Positions 26,178 to 35,308 of a DNA stretch of 64,000 bases are shown here, piece by piece. The notes under the pieces are model-generated. The model was given only the letters and a program-made list of their open reading frames with translations, was not told the DNA's origin and made no database searches. The DNA is from an uncultured Muribaculaceae bacterium (GTDB taxonomy: Bacteria > Bacteroidota > Bacteroidia > Bacteroidales > Muribaculaceae). Position numbers and translations under genes: made by a program. Numbering within the stretch: the stretch's first letter is position 1; each line of letters opens with the position of its first letter. The stretch lies in contig CAKUJD010000003.1 of NCBI GenBank assembly GCA_934661195.1, positions 124,001-188,000 of the forward strand. The letters are read 5' to 3'.

Positions 26178-26256
26178 TGTCGTAAAGTAATATATTGTGT
26201 TGGCCCTCCCTGCTGCTGCCGGATGCGGGCGTTACTAAAATCGGTATTGCTCTTGC

Positions 26257-26610
26257 TCAGTCAATCAGGCGGTTGGTGCGGGTGTCGGGAAACACCACCT
26301 TAGGCTTGAAAGTGCGGGCTTCCTCCACCGTGACTATGCCGTAGGTCATTATTATCACCACATCGCCCGTCTGCACCTTGCGCGCGGCGGCTCCGTTGAG
26401 GCATATCACGCCCGAACCGCGCTCGCCGGGAATGGCGTAGGTGTCGAGGCGCTCGCCGTTGTTGTTGTCAACGATATACACGCGCTCGCCCTCCACTATG
26501 CCGGCAGCGTCCATCAAGTCCTGATCGATGGTGATGCTGCCAATGTAGTTCAGGTCGGCGCCAGTGACGGTGACACGGTGAATTTTTGACTTTATTACTT
26601 GAATTTGCAT
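26257..26610 (-). CDS. panD: Aspartate 1-decarboxylase
   Basis: 117-residue proenzyme that makes beta-alanine for pantothenate. Self-cleavage occurs between Gly24 and Ser25 in NYIGSITID, which produces the pyruvoyl group; the conserved [14 protein letters not shown] and [15 protein letters not shown] segments follow. The length matches the family. It lies 61 bp after panC on the same strand, so the two steps feeding pantothenate synthesis are co-expressed. Confidence 0.97.
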   Translation of the reverse strand: MQIQVIKSKIHRVTVTGADLNYIGSITIDQDLMDAAGIVEGERVYIVDNNNGERLDTYAIPGERGSGVICLNGAAARKVQTGDVVIIMTYGIVTVEEARTFKPKVVFPDTRTNRLID

Positions 26611-26671
26611 TGCTGTTTCCTATTCGTTATATATGTGTTTTATAGATTTTCCATTGTGGTTGAGAGCGCCC

Positions 26672-27517
26672 CTACTTGCGGTAGGCGATGTTGTCGATTT
26701 CGCGCACGTCGCCGCAATACACCGTGATGCAGCCCACCACATAGGGGGTGTCGGTCCAGTCGGACACGGGCTGAAGCGTGCGGCCGTCGCAAATCGAGAA
26801 ATATTCCACCTCCATCAGCGTATAGGCGTTGATTTGCTCCACCACCCAGTCGTGGGTCTCGGCCACAGTGTGAGTCTTGGAGTAGTCAACGCTCTCGCGC
26901 AGCACGCGGTAGATGTTGGGAGCCACCTTGCGCACCTCGGGGGTGAGGCGCACGTTGCGGCTGCTCTTGGCCAGGCCGTCGTCTTCCCTCACCACTGGGC
27001 AGGGCACGATTTGCAGCTTCAGGCCCAGCTGCTCCACCATGGCGCGGATCACAGCTATCTGCTGGAAGTCCTTCTCGCCAAAGTAGGCGCGGTCGGGCTC
27101 AACCATGGCAAACAGCTTGCTCACAATTTGGCACACGCCATTGAAGTGGCCCGGACGCATGGCACCCTCCATGACCTCGGCCACGGGGCCAAGGTGGAAC
27201 ACGCGGTTGTCGGGTTCGGGATAGATGTCGGCCACAGTGGGCATGAATGCGATGTCAACGCCGCAGCCATCGAGCAGTGCGGCATCGGCCTCGGCAGTGC
27301 GCGGATAGGTGCGCAGGTCTTCCTTATTGTTGAACTGGGTAGGGTTTAAGAACACGCTAACCACCACCACATCATTTTCGCGGCGTGCGCGGTCGACCAG
27401 CGACTTGTGGCCACCGTGAAGCGCACCCATAGTGGGGACAAGGCCAATGGTCTTACCCTCGTGACGATATGCCTTGACGGCACTTTTAAGTTCGTCAACC
27501 TTAGTTATAATCTTCAT
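26672..27517 (-). CDS. panC: Pantothenate synthetase
   Basis: 281-residue cytoplasmic enzyme that joins pantoate and beta-alanine with ATP. Diagnostic features are [19 protein letters not shown] (HxGH nucleotide motif, about 27-45), [28 protein letters not shown] and the C-terminal KMSKS-like region [12 protein letters not shown]. It is the first gene of panC-panD, possibly continuing into ffh, and is served by a consensus promoter about 30 bases upstream. Confidence 0.97.
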   Translation of the reverse strand: MKIITKVDELKSAVKAYRHEGKTIGLVPTMGALHGGHKSLVDRARRENDVVVVSVFLNPTQFNNKEDLRTYPRTAEADAALLDGCGVDIAFMPTVADIYPEPDNRVFHLGPVAEVMEGAMRPGHFNGVCQIVSKLFAMVEPDRAYFGEKDFQQIAVIRAMVEQLGLKLQIVPCPVVREDDGLAKSSRNVRLTPEVRKVAPNIYRVLRESVDYSKTHTVAETHDWVVEQINAYTLMEVEYFSICDGRTLQPVSDWTDTPYVVGCITVYCGDVREIDNIAYRK

Positions 27518-27547
27518 CTTTGTTTTTCCGATTTTATAAAATCAGTG

Positions 27548-27578
27548 CAAAATTAATACTCTTTTCACTGATAGGCAA
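27548..27578 (-). promoter_or_regulatory. Bacteroidetes-type promoter of panC
   Basis: On the minus strand TTG (complement of 27576-27578), 20-bp spacer, TAATTTTG (complement of 27548-27555). The leader is about 25 bases. Confidence 0.8.
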
Positions 27579-27807
27579 ATAAAATCGCAAAATCGCCCTC
27601 CGCCACTGCCCCAGCCCACCGCTTTGCTACCAGCCGTGAAAGGAATGCAGCCGCCATCAAAAATGCACAGAATTTAACATTAAAATTATTTCATATAATA
27701 AATTTTAATTATGACTTTACCGCGGATAAATTTATTAATCGCTTTAGTTCCAAACAATAGCATACGAGAGAAATAAAATTAATGTTTAACAACAAACTTA
27801 TAGAGAC

Positions 27808-29073
27808 ATGAGAATAATCAAAGGACTGGGCGCAATGGCGGCTGCTTTGCTGGCTTGCGCTGTGACGACCGGATGCAGCAGCGACGGAGAACCTGAGGCA
27901 ACACCACGAGCTGACATTCAGCTGACTCCTGCGCAAAAGGCAATTTCACAAAGCAACGTGAAGTTTGCAATCGACTTGCTGAAGGCTTCAAACTCGGACG
28001 ACAAGAATGTGCTTGTGGCGCCATTCAGCGCATCGGCTGTGCTGTCGATGCTGGCCAACGGCTCGGGCGAAGCCACAAGCAGCGAAATAATTGACGCACT
28101 GCACTTGAGTGCAAGCGACGCAAGCGACATTAACGAATATTACAAAACGGTGACCTCCGGACTGCTCAAGGCCGACAACAGGACCAAGTTGACGTTTGCC
28201 AACGCTGTTTGGATTGACGGCAGCATGAAGCCGTCGAGCGACTTCAAAAACGCCTGCAACGGCTATTACAAAGCCAATGTGGGCACAGCCGACTTCAAGG
28301 GCAATCACACTAAAGCGCTACAGGACATCAACGCATGGGTGAGCAAAGCCACCAATGGTGAAATCAGTGCGATATTTGACCCGCAAGACATAAGCAGCCA
28401 AACACGATTCTGCGTGGTGAATTCAGGCACATTCGATGGTAAATGGAAATACAAATTCAACAAGGATGACACAAAGCCTGATAACTTCATCAATTACAAG
28501 AATCGGACCGAGAATGTAATGATGATGAGAAGCGAAGGCCAGATGTCTGCCAGCCTCGGTGAAAACGCTGATTTAATTGAGGTACCCTATGGCAATGGTG
28601 CTTTTGTGATGGATATAATCGTGCCTAAGCCTGAGATTGGCATCAACGACTATGTGAACAACATATTGGCAACCGACTATGAAAATCTGCTAAGTTCAGC
28701 CAAAATTGGCGCGTATGTGCTATACCTGCCGCGCTTCAGTGCAAAAATAAGCAATGAAATGATCAAGGCTCTCAGGAAACTCGGCATAAAGAATGCGTTT
28801 ACCAGCACAGCCGACCTCAGGCCAATGTTTGACGAGTCATCGGCATATGCAGCCAAAGACCTGTCGATTAGCATCTTCAAGCAAAAAATAAACATCGAAG
28901 TTAATGAGCAAGGCACAAAAGTGGTTGTGGTTACGGGAAGCTCGGGCAGAGATGGCAAAGTCGTTGACCACTGCTTTACTATTGACACTCCGTTTGTGTA
29001 TGTGATTCGCGAAGTGAGCACGGGCACAATCCTGTTTATAGGCAAAGCTCAATCACTGAAAAGCATGCAGTGA
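27808..29073 (+). CDS. Serpin, predicted lipoprotein (third copy)
   Basis: 421-residue serpin with a lipoprotein signal (lipobox VTTGC, then SSDGEPE, an acidic surface-export pattern). Serpin landmarks are VLVAPFSASAVLSMLANGSG, FCVVNSGTFDGKWKY, FVMDIIVPKPEIG and TPFVYVIREVSTGTILFIG. The reactive loop at about 366-394 reads GTKVVVVTG, then SSGRDGKVVDH; it differs from both other serpins, and aligned positions near P1 include Gly-Lys, so a trypsin-like target is imaginable. Its base composition is more AT-rich than flanking housekeeping genes. It is monocistronic, followed by a symmetrical terminator. No clear promoter box was found in the 290-bp AT-rich gap upstream. Confidence 0.92.
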   Translation: MRIIKGLGAMAAALLACAVTTGCSSDGEPEATPRADIQLTPAQKAISQSNVKFAIDLLKASNSDDKNVLVAPFSASAVLSMLANGSGEATSSEIIDALHLSASDASDINEYYKTVTSGLLKADNRTKLTFANAVWIDGSMKPSSDFKNACNGYYKANVGTADFKGNHTKALQDINAWVSKATNGEISAIFDPQDISSQTRFCVVNSGTFDGKWKYKFNKDDTKPDNFINYKNRTENVMMMRSEGQMSASLGENADLIEVPYGNGAFVMDIIVPKPEIGINDYVNNILATDYENLLSSAKIGAYVLYLPRFSAKISNEMIKALRKLGIKNAFTSTADLRPMFDESSAYAAKDLSISIFKQKINIEVNEQGTKVVVVTGSSGRDGKVVDHCFTIDTPFVYVIREVSTGTILFIGKAQSLKSMQ

Positions 29074-29127
29074 GTTTACAGCAAGAGATTATTGACGCAC
29101 GTTTTATAATCGCTTTTGAATAAAGCC

Positions 29128-29164
29128 AAAAGGCAGACCACCGGTGATCGGCAGTCTGCCTTTT
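29128..29164. terminator. Bidirectional terminator between serpin and hexosaminidase genes
   Basis: AAAAGGCAGAC (29128-29138) and GTCTGCCTTTT (29154-29164) form a perfect 11-bp stem with A/T tails on both sides, between convergent genes. Confidence 0.88.
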
Positions 29165-29215
29165 GTGCTATTGGCAGTTTTGGTGGTGCGGGGCAAGCGG
29201 TTTGCGGTTAAGCGC

Positions 29216-31723
29216 TTAGGGCTTGACGGGGAGCCACAGGTAGGTGGTGACGCTGGATAGCGTGGGCGAGTAGTAGGCTTTGGCCTTGACCAAGGTGGTG
29301 CCTGCCGGCAGGGACACGGGGGCGGTCCACACGGGCGAATTGAGTGTGGGCTCGCTGCCGTCGGTGGTGTAGCGCACTGTGAGACCCGACGGATATTGCG
29401 TGTTGGCCAGCAAGCGGCCGTCGCGCACCACTATGCCCGGCTGCGGAATGCGGAAACTGTAGCCGCGGCGGGTGAGCAGCGGCAGTTCGCGCCATATGCG
29501 CAGGTTGTAGGCGTTGCGGTCGGCGATGTAGCGGGTGGTGTCGGTGTAGTCTTCGCCCCACTCTGGGCGTGAGTTCCAGCCACGCTCCACGAGGCCGAAT
29601 ACCTTGGGCAGACAGTAGTACTGCAACATGTCCCAATTGCGCAGCGTCTCGCCCCACAGTTGTGCCTGCACGCCGATCACGTTGGCAGGCCGCTTAAGCT
29701 CCACCTTGCCGCGGGCGGCGTTTTGCAGATCGACGGGGGTGCCGTTGTAAGCAGTGCGGGCCGAGCGGTAGATGTTCCACGGCTGGGCATCGAAGGCGGC
29801 AAACTCATCGACCGCCCCACCCCAGTGCAGGCCTATCTCATACTGGTGCCAGTTGTAGCCCATGTCCATATAGAAATTGGTGACATTCGACATTATGACG
29901 GGATAGCCGGCATTGGCAATGGCGTAGGGCACGGTGTCGTGGCTGCCCACAGTGCTCCAGGCGTTGACGCCTGCAAAGCGTGGCGCCATAGCGGCATTGT
30001 AGGCGGCATCGTGGCCCAGAGCCACCTCTTGCCAGCCCTCCACGCGTATGCCGCGCGGATACAGGATGTCGGTGAGGCGGCGCATGTAGTACTGGCTCAC
30101 CTCGTGGGCGTTTTTCAGATTTTCCCGCTTCATAAGCGCAAGCACCGACGGAGTCTTGTCCCACGATCCAGCGGGCACCTCGTCGCCGCCAAGGTGCACG
30201 ATGTCGAGTTTGAGGCCGGCATCGGCATACATTTTTTGCAGTTCGGTGACCACCTTGTCGATAAAGCGGTACACACCGTCGCTGGCCACATTCAGCACAT
30301 TGTCGTGATAGTTCTGCGCCGACGAGAACACGCTCTGGTCGGCATCGTCCCACAGCACATACTGGTTGGCTGCCACGCTGTCGGTGGGCAGCAGGCGGCG
30401 GTAGCGGCTCTTCATGGCCACCTTGGCTGCGCGGGCGTGGCCGGGGGTCTCGATTTCGGGGATTATGCGCACGCCACGCTCGTGGGCGTAGCGCAGCAGC
30501 TCCACAAACTGGCTGCGGGAGAGGAAGCCGTTGGCGCTCTGCGCTGTGTCGTCGGGGTTGCCGTTGCCGTCGAATATCTGGGCCAGATAGTCACTTTCGG
30601 TGAGCGTGCAGCCGCGGCGCGAGGCCACCTGAGTGAGCTCGGGCAGGCCGGGAATTTCGAGTCGCCAGGCCTCATCGTCGGTGAAGTGGAACTGAAAGGT
30701 GTTGATTTTGTAGTAGGCAAGCAAGTCGACGAACTGCTTGATGTGGTCGTATGGGATGAAGTTGCGGGCAATGTCGAGCATAAAGCCGCGGTAGCCCATG
30801 TCGGGGGCATCGGAGATTTCGGCGTTGGGCAGCGAGCGGCCCTTGCTGTGGTCGATGGCGGCGATGAGAGTCTTCACGCCGTTGAGCACGCCGGCCTCGG
30901 CAGCGCCAGTGATAGTGAGGCGGCGGCCGGCCACGGTCATGGTATAGCCCTCGGCATTGCCGCCAGCCACCTTGGAGTCGAGCCTGAGCTCGATGGCGAA
31001 CTTCTGCGAGCCTGAGCAGCCGATGCCGCGGCTGCTCAGCTCGCGCTCAAGATAGCGGCGGCCTAGGGCGGTGGCATCGTCCGAACTGGGGCTTTTGACA
31101 GTGACGGCAGCGGGCAGCACAGTGTTGCCGCCAGTGAGAGTGACATTCTTTAGCGATGGCATTATGTCGTAGGGTGTGCCGGTGACGGCCGACGTGCGGG
31201 CAGCAGTGGCGAGCGACGCATTTTGGGCATAGACGCGGTTGCCGTCGGGATAGTCGGAGCGCATGTCCCACTGGCTGGGGTCGTTGAGGGTGGTGTAGGC
31301 TATTTGCACAGGCACGGGGTGGGCGGTGTCGCCGTCAACCACAATGTGGCCGCCCATGGGACGGTAGCTGACGTTGACCATAGTGCCACGCATGAGCATG
31401 TCGACCACTATCGAGTCGCCTACGGCGATGGCCTTGTAGCGGCTATTGGGGCGCACTCGGTAGTAGGTGGTTGACACTTCCTCCACGTCGACGGGGCAGT
31501 CGGCTGGCAGCACCAGGCGGCGCGAGAATTGGTTGAAGAAGAACTGCCAGTTGGCGGCGAGGCGGCTGCCGCTGGTGTTTTTAATCACGAAGCGCGAGCT
31601 GTAGTATCCTTTCTGGGCGCCGTTGCGGCCCATTTCCCAGCGCACCTGCACCGGCGACTGCGCAGCCGAAGCCACTGTGATGGCCGAGAGAGCGGCGGCG
31701 GCCGCGAGCGTTAGTTTATTCAT
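29216..31723 (-). CDS. Family 20 beta-N-acetylhexosaminidase
   Basis: 835-residue exported glycosidase that removes terminal GlcNAc or GalNAc, for example from mucin or chitin-type glycans. Signal peptide about 1-22 (MNKLTLAAAAALSAITVASA); an N-terminal CHB_HEX-like domain; a GH20b domain; the catalytic barrel with MLDIARNFIPYDHIKQFVDL, FHFTDDEAWRLEIP, RIIPEIETPGHARA and the catalytic Asp-Glu pair in HLGGDEVP at about 510; then WNSRPEWGEDY and a C-terminal chitobiase-type sandwich (VRYTTDGSEPTLNS). The start at 31723 opens on the signal peptide; the open frame runs further back through the tandem repeat. It sits 49 bp after the phosphatase gene. Confidence 0.94.
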   Translation of the reverse strand: MNKLTLAAAAALSAITVASAAQSPVQVRWEMGRNGAQKGYYSSRFVIKNTSGSRLAANWQFFFNQFSRRLVLPADCPVDVEEVSTTYYRVRPNSRYKAIAVGDSIVVDMLMRGTMVNVSYRPMGGHIVVDGDTAHPVPVQIAYTTLNDPSQWDMRSDYPDGNRVYAQNASLATAARTSAVTGTPYDIMPSLKNVTLTGGNTVLPAAVTVKSPSSDDATALGRRYLERELSSRGIGCSGSQKFAIELRLDSKVAGGNAEGYTMTVAGRRLTITGAAEAGVLNGVKTLIAAIDHSKGRSLPNAEISDAPDMGYRGFMLDIARNFIPYDHIKQFVDLLAYYKINTFQFHFTDDEAWRLEIPGLPELTQVASRRGCTLTESDYLAQIFDGNGNPDDTAQSANGFLSRSQFVELLRYAHERGVRIIPEIETPGHARAAKVAMKSRYRRLLPTDSVAANQYVLWDDADQSVFSSAQNYHDNVLNVASDGVYRFIDKVVTELQKMYADAGLKLDIVHLGGDEVPAGSWDKTPSVLALMKRENLKNAHEVSQYYMRRLTDILYPRGIRVEGWQEVALGHDAAYNAAMAPRFAGVNAWSTVGSHDTVPYAIANAGYPVIMSNVTNFYMDMGYNWHQYEIGLHWGGAVDEFAAFDAQPWNIYRSARTAYNGTPVDLQNAARGKVELKRPANVIGVQAQLWGETLRNWDMLQYYCLPKVFGLVERGWNSRPEWGEDYTDTTRYIADRNAYNLRIWRELPLLTRRGYSFRIPQPGIVVRDGRLLANTQYPSGLTVRYTTDGSEPTLNSPVWTAPVSLPAGTTLVKAKAYYSPTLSSVTTYLWLPVKP

Positions 31724-31742
31724 TTCTTTGTAAAGTTTTAAT

Positions 31743-31784
31743 GTTGAGAGTTTACGGTTGAAAGTTGAGAGTTTACAGTTGAAA
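31743..31784. repeat. Two 21-bp tandem repeats
   Basis: GTTGAGAGTTTACGGTTGAA(A) at 31743-31763 is repeated at 31764-31784 with one change. The second unit contains the stop codon and last codons of the phosphatase gene. Confidence 0.9.
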
Positions 31785-32303
31785 GTCGGGGGTATTGAGC
31801 ACTGCGTTGAGCAGGTTGAGACAGGCGTCTTCAAGCAGGTCGAGCACGAGTTCGAAACCCTCCGAGCCCTCGTAGTAGGGGTCGGGCACGTAGTCGTAGT
31901 GCGGGTGCTGCTTGATGTATCTGCCCATCATCACTATTTTTCGTGCCTCACTGGGCGTGGCGGCCATTTGGCGCAAATCGCGCTCGTTGCCGGCATCCAT
32001 GGCCACTATCAGGTCGAAGTCTTCAAGGTCGCTGCCTGTGACGCGGCGGCTGCGGTGGGTAAGGTCGTAGCCGCGGCGCGAGGCGTGCACGCGCATGCGG
32101 CGGTCGGGCAAGCTGCCTGCGTGGCCGCCATAGGTGCCTGCCGAGTCGAGCGTGAACCTGTCGGCGAGGCCGCGCTCATCGATGAGGCGCTGCATCACGC
32201 CCTGTGCTGCCGGCGACCGGCAAATGTTGCCCAGGCACACAAACAGTATTTTGTATTTCTTCTTATTATTATTGTTGTCGCTATTCATAGTTCTATCGTT
32301 CAT
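31773..32303 (-). CDS. Low-molecular-weight protein tyrosine phosphatase
   Basis: 176 residues. The P-loop KILFVCLGNICRSPAAQGVM at about 18-37 has the family signature CxxxxxR(S), with catalytic Cys23 and Arg29, and the distal acid DPYYEG is present near the C terminus. In bacteria such enzymes act on tyrosine kinases of polysaccharide export or on stress targets; no kinase gene is visible here. The first 16 residues are a low-complexity Asn/Lys stretch, so the true start could be internal. It lies 7 bp after dnaB, and its 3' end is built from one copy of the 21-bp repeat. Confidence 0.92.
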   Translation of the reverse strand: MNDRTMNSDNNNNKKKYKILFVCLGNICRSPAAQGVMQRLIDERGLADRFTLDSAGTYGGHAGSLPDRRMRVHASRRGYDLTHRSRRVTGSDLEDFDLIVAMDAGNERDLRQMAATPSEARKIVMMGRYIKQHPHYDYVPDPYYEGSEGFELVLDLLEDACLNLLNAVLNTPDFQL

Positions 32304-32310
32304 CTTTTTT

Positions 32311-33870
32311 TTAGAATGGCGGCGGAGTCTCGCCGCTGTCGGGCATAAAGCTGTCGCCGCCCACTGGCGGCAGCGGGGCGTCGGCTGGCATTGAGTTCAT
32401 CTTCGACTCAAACGTGCCGCCCTGCTCAAAGTCGGCATTGAGGTTGCCCTCCTCCCAGTTTTCGAATTTGGCGAAGTTTTTGCGGAAACGCATCTTCACC
32501 GTGTCGACGGCACCGCTACGGTGCTTGGCAATGATGAACTCGGCCAAGCCGCGTATGTCGTGGCCCTCGGCATCCTCGCTCGACTTGCTGTAGTACTCGG
32601 GGCGGTGAATGAAGCACACGATGTCGGCGTCCTGCTCGATGGCTCCCGACTCGCGGAGGTCGCTGAGCTGCGGACGCTTGTCGTCGCGCTGCTCGGTGGA
32701 GCGGTTGAGCTGCGACAGGGCTATGATGGGAATATTCAATTCCTTGGCCAGCTGCTTGAGCGAGCGCGAAATGGTGCTCACCTCCTGCTCGCGGCTGCCA
32801 AACTTGAGGCCGGTGGCGTTCATCAGCTGCAAGTAGTCGATGATGATGATTTGCACGTGGTGTTCGCGCACGAGGCGGCGGGCCTTGGTGCGCAGCTCGA
32901 ATATCGACAGCGAAGGGGTGTCGTCGATGTAGAGCGGTGCGGAATACAGGTTTTTGATGCGTCCCATCAGCTGGTCCCACTCAAGCTGCGACAGCTGACC
33001 GCTCTTGATTTTCTCGCCCTCGATTTCGCACACGTTGCTTATGAGGCGGTTCACGAGCTGGAGGTTCGACATCTCGAGCGAGAATATGGCCACTGGCTCG
33101 TTGAGGTCTACGGCCATGTTTTTGGCCATCGACAGCACAAAAGCCGTCTTACCCATGGCCGGGCGCGCGGCGATGATGATGAGGTCGCTGTTTTGCCATC
33201 CCGACGTGATTTTGTCGAGGTCGTGAAAACCTGTCTGCAGGCCGCTGAGGCCGTCGGCGCGGTTCGACGCCTCCTGGATTTTGGCAATGGCCTCGCTAAT
33301 TACGGGGTCGATTTGCACCACGTCGCGCTTAAGTGTGTTTTTAGAAATTTCGAAAAGCTTGCCCTCGGCCTCCTGCATAAGGTCGTAAACGTCGATGGTT
33401 TCGTCGAAAGCCAGCGTGCCAATCTGCGAGCTGTAGGTGATGAGCTCGCGCGCCAAATATTTCTGCGCAATGATGCGTGCGTGGTATTCCACATTGGCGG
33501 CCGACGACACACGCGAGGTGAGTTCGGAGATGCGCACGGCCCCGCCGGCCTTTTCAAGGTTGCCCTGCTTGCGCAGCTCCTCGGTGACGGTGAGCATGTC
33601 GATGGGCCGCTGCTTTACGCCCAGCGACTGTATGGCCTCATATATCACTTGGTTGGCGTATTCGTAGAAGCACTCGGGCTTAAGGATGTCGCACACCACC
33701 GAGTAGGCGTCCTTCTCGAGCATGAGCGCACCCAGCACGGCCTCCTCCACTTCGGTGTCCTGTGGCTGTTTTTTGCCGAGTTCGCTCAGCGCCTCCTTTT
33801 CGGGGCGCGGCTTGCGCATCGAGGCTATCACGCGGCGGTCGTGGTCTTTTGCCATTTCGTCTAATGCCAT
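32311..33870 (-). CDS. dnaB: Replicative DNA helicase
   Basis: 519-residue hexameric helicase of the replication fork. The N-terminal primase-interaction domain (TEVEEAVLGALMLEKDAY) is followed by a linker and the RecA-like core: Walker A AARPAMGKTAFVLSMAKN at about 232-249, FSLEMSNLQLVNRLISN, IIIIDYLQLMNA (Walker B) and ALSQLNRSTEQRDDKRPQLS with the DLRESGAIEQDAD motif. The Asp/Pro-rich tail GGDSFMPDSGETPPPF is typical of Bacteroidales DnaB. It is first of an apparent dnaB-phosphatase-hexosaminidase run. Confidence 0.97.
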   Translation of the reverse strand: MALDEMAKDHDRRVIASMRKPRPEKEALSELGKKQPQDTEVEEAVLGALMLEKDAYSVVCDILKPECFYEYANQVIYEAIQSLGVKQRPIDMLTVTEELRKQGNLEKAGGAVRISELTSRVSSAANVEYHARIIAQKYLARELITYSSQIGTLAFDETIDVYDLMQEAEGKLFEISKNTLKRDVVQIDPVISEAIAKIQEASNRADGLSGLQTGFHDLDKITSGWQNSDLIIIAARPAMGKTAFVLSMAKNMAVDLNEPVAIFSLEMSNLQLVNRLISNVCEIEGEKIKSGQLSQLEWDQLMGRIKNLYSAPLYIDDTPSLSIFELRTKARRLVREHHVQIIIIDYLQLMNATGLKFGSREQEVSTISRSLKQLAKELNIPIIALSQLNRSTEQRDDKRPQLSDLRESGAIEQDADIVCFIHRPEYYSKSSEDAEGHDIRGLAEFIIAKHRSGAVDTVKMRFRKNFAKFENWEEGNLNADFEQGGTFESKMNSMPADAPLPPVGGDSFMPDSGETPPPF

Positions 33871-33971
33871 TCTTTATGTAATGTTTATAATGTTGTAAGA
33901 TGAAAGTTTAATGTTTTGAGTCCCATCTTTTTTTTTGGGGGGCTACTTTTTGCTGCTGCATTGCTGCGCTG

Positions 33972-34001
33972 CAAAGTTATCACCTTTTGGCGGCACTGCA
34001 A
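33972..34001 (-). promoter_or_regulatory. Bacteroidetes-type promoter of dnaB
   Basis: On the minus strand TTG (complement of 33999-34001), 19-bp spacer, TAACTTTG (complement of 33972-33979). The leader would be about 95 bases. Confidence 0.65.
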
Positions 34002-34057
34002 TCGGCTTGCAAGCTGAATTTATCATCATGTTATTAACATCGAGGCTTGCGGGCCGT

Positions 34058-34109
34058 GAAAAAACAACGAGCAGCGCCGACACTCCCGGACGGGGGGATC
34101 GGCGCTGCT
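34058..34109 (-). terminator. Rho-independent terminator of efp
   Basis: On the minus strand AGCAGCGCCGA (34099-34109) pairs with TCGGCGCTGCT (34070-34080), followed by CGTTGTTTTTT. Confidence 0.88.
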
Positions 34110-34143
34110 TATGAGAAAAATATTTTTCTACTGCTACCCTGTT

Positions 34144-34710
34144 TTACTCACGCACGCGGCCCACGTAAGAACCGTCGCGAGTGTCGACCTCGATGAGTTC
34201 GTCGGTGTTGATAAACAGGGGCACACGCACTGTGGCGCCAGTCTCAACAGTGGCGGGCTTGAGCGTGTTGGTGGCGGTGTCGCCCTTCACACCGGGCTCG
34301 GTGTAGGTGACTTTGAGGCGGGTCTTAACGGGCATCTCGGCGAAGAGCACCGACTCGGTAGAGGCGTCGGCAACCACGTCGACCACATCGCCTTCTTTCA
34401 TGAAATCAACGCCTGTGATGACAGCACGGTTGATTGGAATCTGCTCATATGTCTCTTGGTTCATGAAGATAGCGTCCTCGCCATCGGCATAGAGGTACTG
34501 GTAGGGGCGGTGCTCAACGCGCACGTCCTCCAGTTTCTCGCCAATGTTGAAGCGGCGCTCCAGCACGCGGCCGTCGACCACGTCCTTCAGCTTGGTGCGC
34601 ATGAAGGTGTTGCCCTTGCCAGGCTTAACGTGGAGAAAATCGATGCAGAAATACAGACGGCCGTCCATGCGGATGCATGTTCCAATTTTAATGTCTTGAG
34701 CGTTAATCAT
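34144..34710 (-). CDS. efp: Translation elongation factor P
   Basis: 188-residue three-domain factor that rescues ribosomes stalled on polyproline. The modified-loop equivalent is KPGKGNTF with Lys32 in place of E. coli Lys34; the later domains show [37 protein letters not shown] and the terminal [20 protein letters not shown]. Length and order are standard. It is transcribed away from rpmH; each gene has its own consensus promoter in the 200-bp gap between them. Confidence 0.97.
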   Translation of the reverse strand: MINAQDIKIGTCIRMDGRLYFCIDFLHVKPGKGNTFMRTKLKDVVDGRVLERRFNIGEKLEDVRVEHRPYQYLYADGEDAIFMNQETYEQIPINRAVITGVDFMKEGDVVDVVADASTESVLFAEMPVKTRLKVTYTEPGVKGDTATNTLKPATVETGATVRVPLFINTDELIEVDTRDGSYVGRVRE

Positions 34711-34783
34711 ATTCTTTCTAAAATAATATTGAGTTATGTGTTGTTGTTATATATTCTTATGTATTGCCACACAAAAAACGATG

Positions 34784-34814
34784 CAAAATTAATTGAAACA
34801 TAGAAAATTTGCAA
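34784..34814 (-). promoter_or_regulatory. Bacteroidetes-type promoter of efp
   Basis: On the minus strand TTG (complement of 34812-34814), 20-bp spacer, TAATTTTG (complement of 34784-34791). Confidence 0.8.
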
Positions 34815-34842
34815 AAACTTTGGGGCAAAAATAGTGGCTGGC

Positions 34843-34873
34843 TTGTTTAATTTCAAAAAAGTGACTACTTTTG
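34843..34873 (+). promoter_or_regulatory. Bacteroidetes-type promoter of rpmH
   Basis: TTG at 34843-34845, 20-bp spacer, TACTTTTG at 34866-34873. Back to back with the efp promoter, 28 bp apart. Confidence 0.8.
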
Positions 34874-34910
34874 CAGACCAATATTGCAAAAAACAAAAGT
34901 AAGATAAGAA

Positions 34911-35063
34911 ATGAAAAGAACATTCCAACCCTCGAACAGAAAGAAAGCTAACAAGCACGGTTTCCGTCATCGCATGGCCACAGCCGATGGCCGCAAGGTA
35001 TTGGCACGCCGCCGCGCAAAGGGCCGCTACAGCCTGAGCGTGAGCGACACTGTGTACAAGTAA
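34911..35063 (+). CDS. rpmH: Large ribosomal subunit protein bL34
   Basis: 50-residue protein beginning [20 protein letters not shown] and ending [13 protein letters not shown]; the conserved [15 protein letters not shown] and RRRAKGR segments identify bL34 of the large ribosomal subunit without doubt. The gene is short and easily missed by automatic length cut-offs. In many bacteria rpmH is followed by rnpA, but here the next gene is a nitroreductase-like protein 245 bp away and no rnpA is seen. It is divergent from efp, so two translation genes share one promoter region. Confidence 0.98.
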   Translation: MKRTFQPSNRKKANKHGFRHRMATADGRKVLARRRAKGRYSLSVSDTVYK

Positions 35064-35308
35064 ATCACAGCGCGGAAGCACACACGCATTAGCTTGTGAA
35101 AGTCATTGAGCGGGCAGGCCATTATGGTTTGTTCCGCTATTTTTTTGTCCCTATGCAAAGCCAAGCCGTGCGGCCACCGGGAATTTAAGTTTTTTTTGTG
35201 TGTGGTAGCCGTGCGAAAGAGCGTAGGTTTCGGCAAATTGTTGTAAATTTGCGTTGCCCATAATGGGACTTACGTTTTAATTTATCGGTTATTCAAACGG
35301 AATTTGTT

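Noticed and set aside
31724..31834. Longer start for the hexosaminidase gene
   Set aside because: The added residues are encoded by the 21-bp tandem repeats and the end of the phosphatase gene; the signal peptide begins at 31723.
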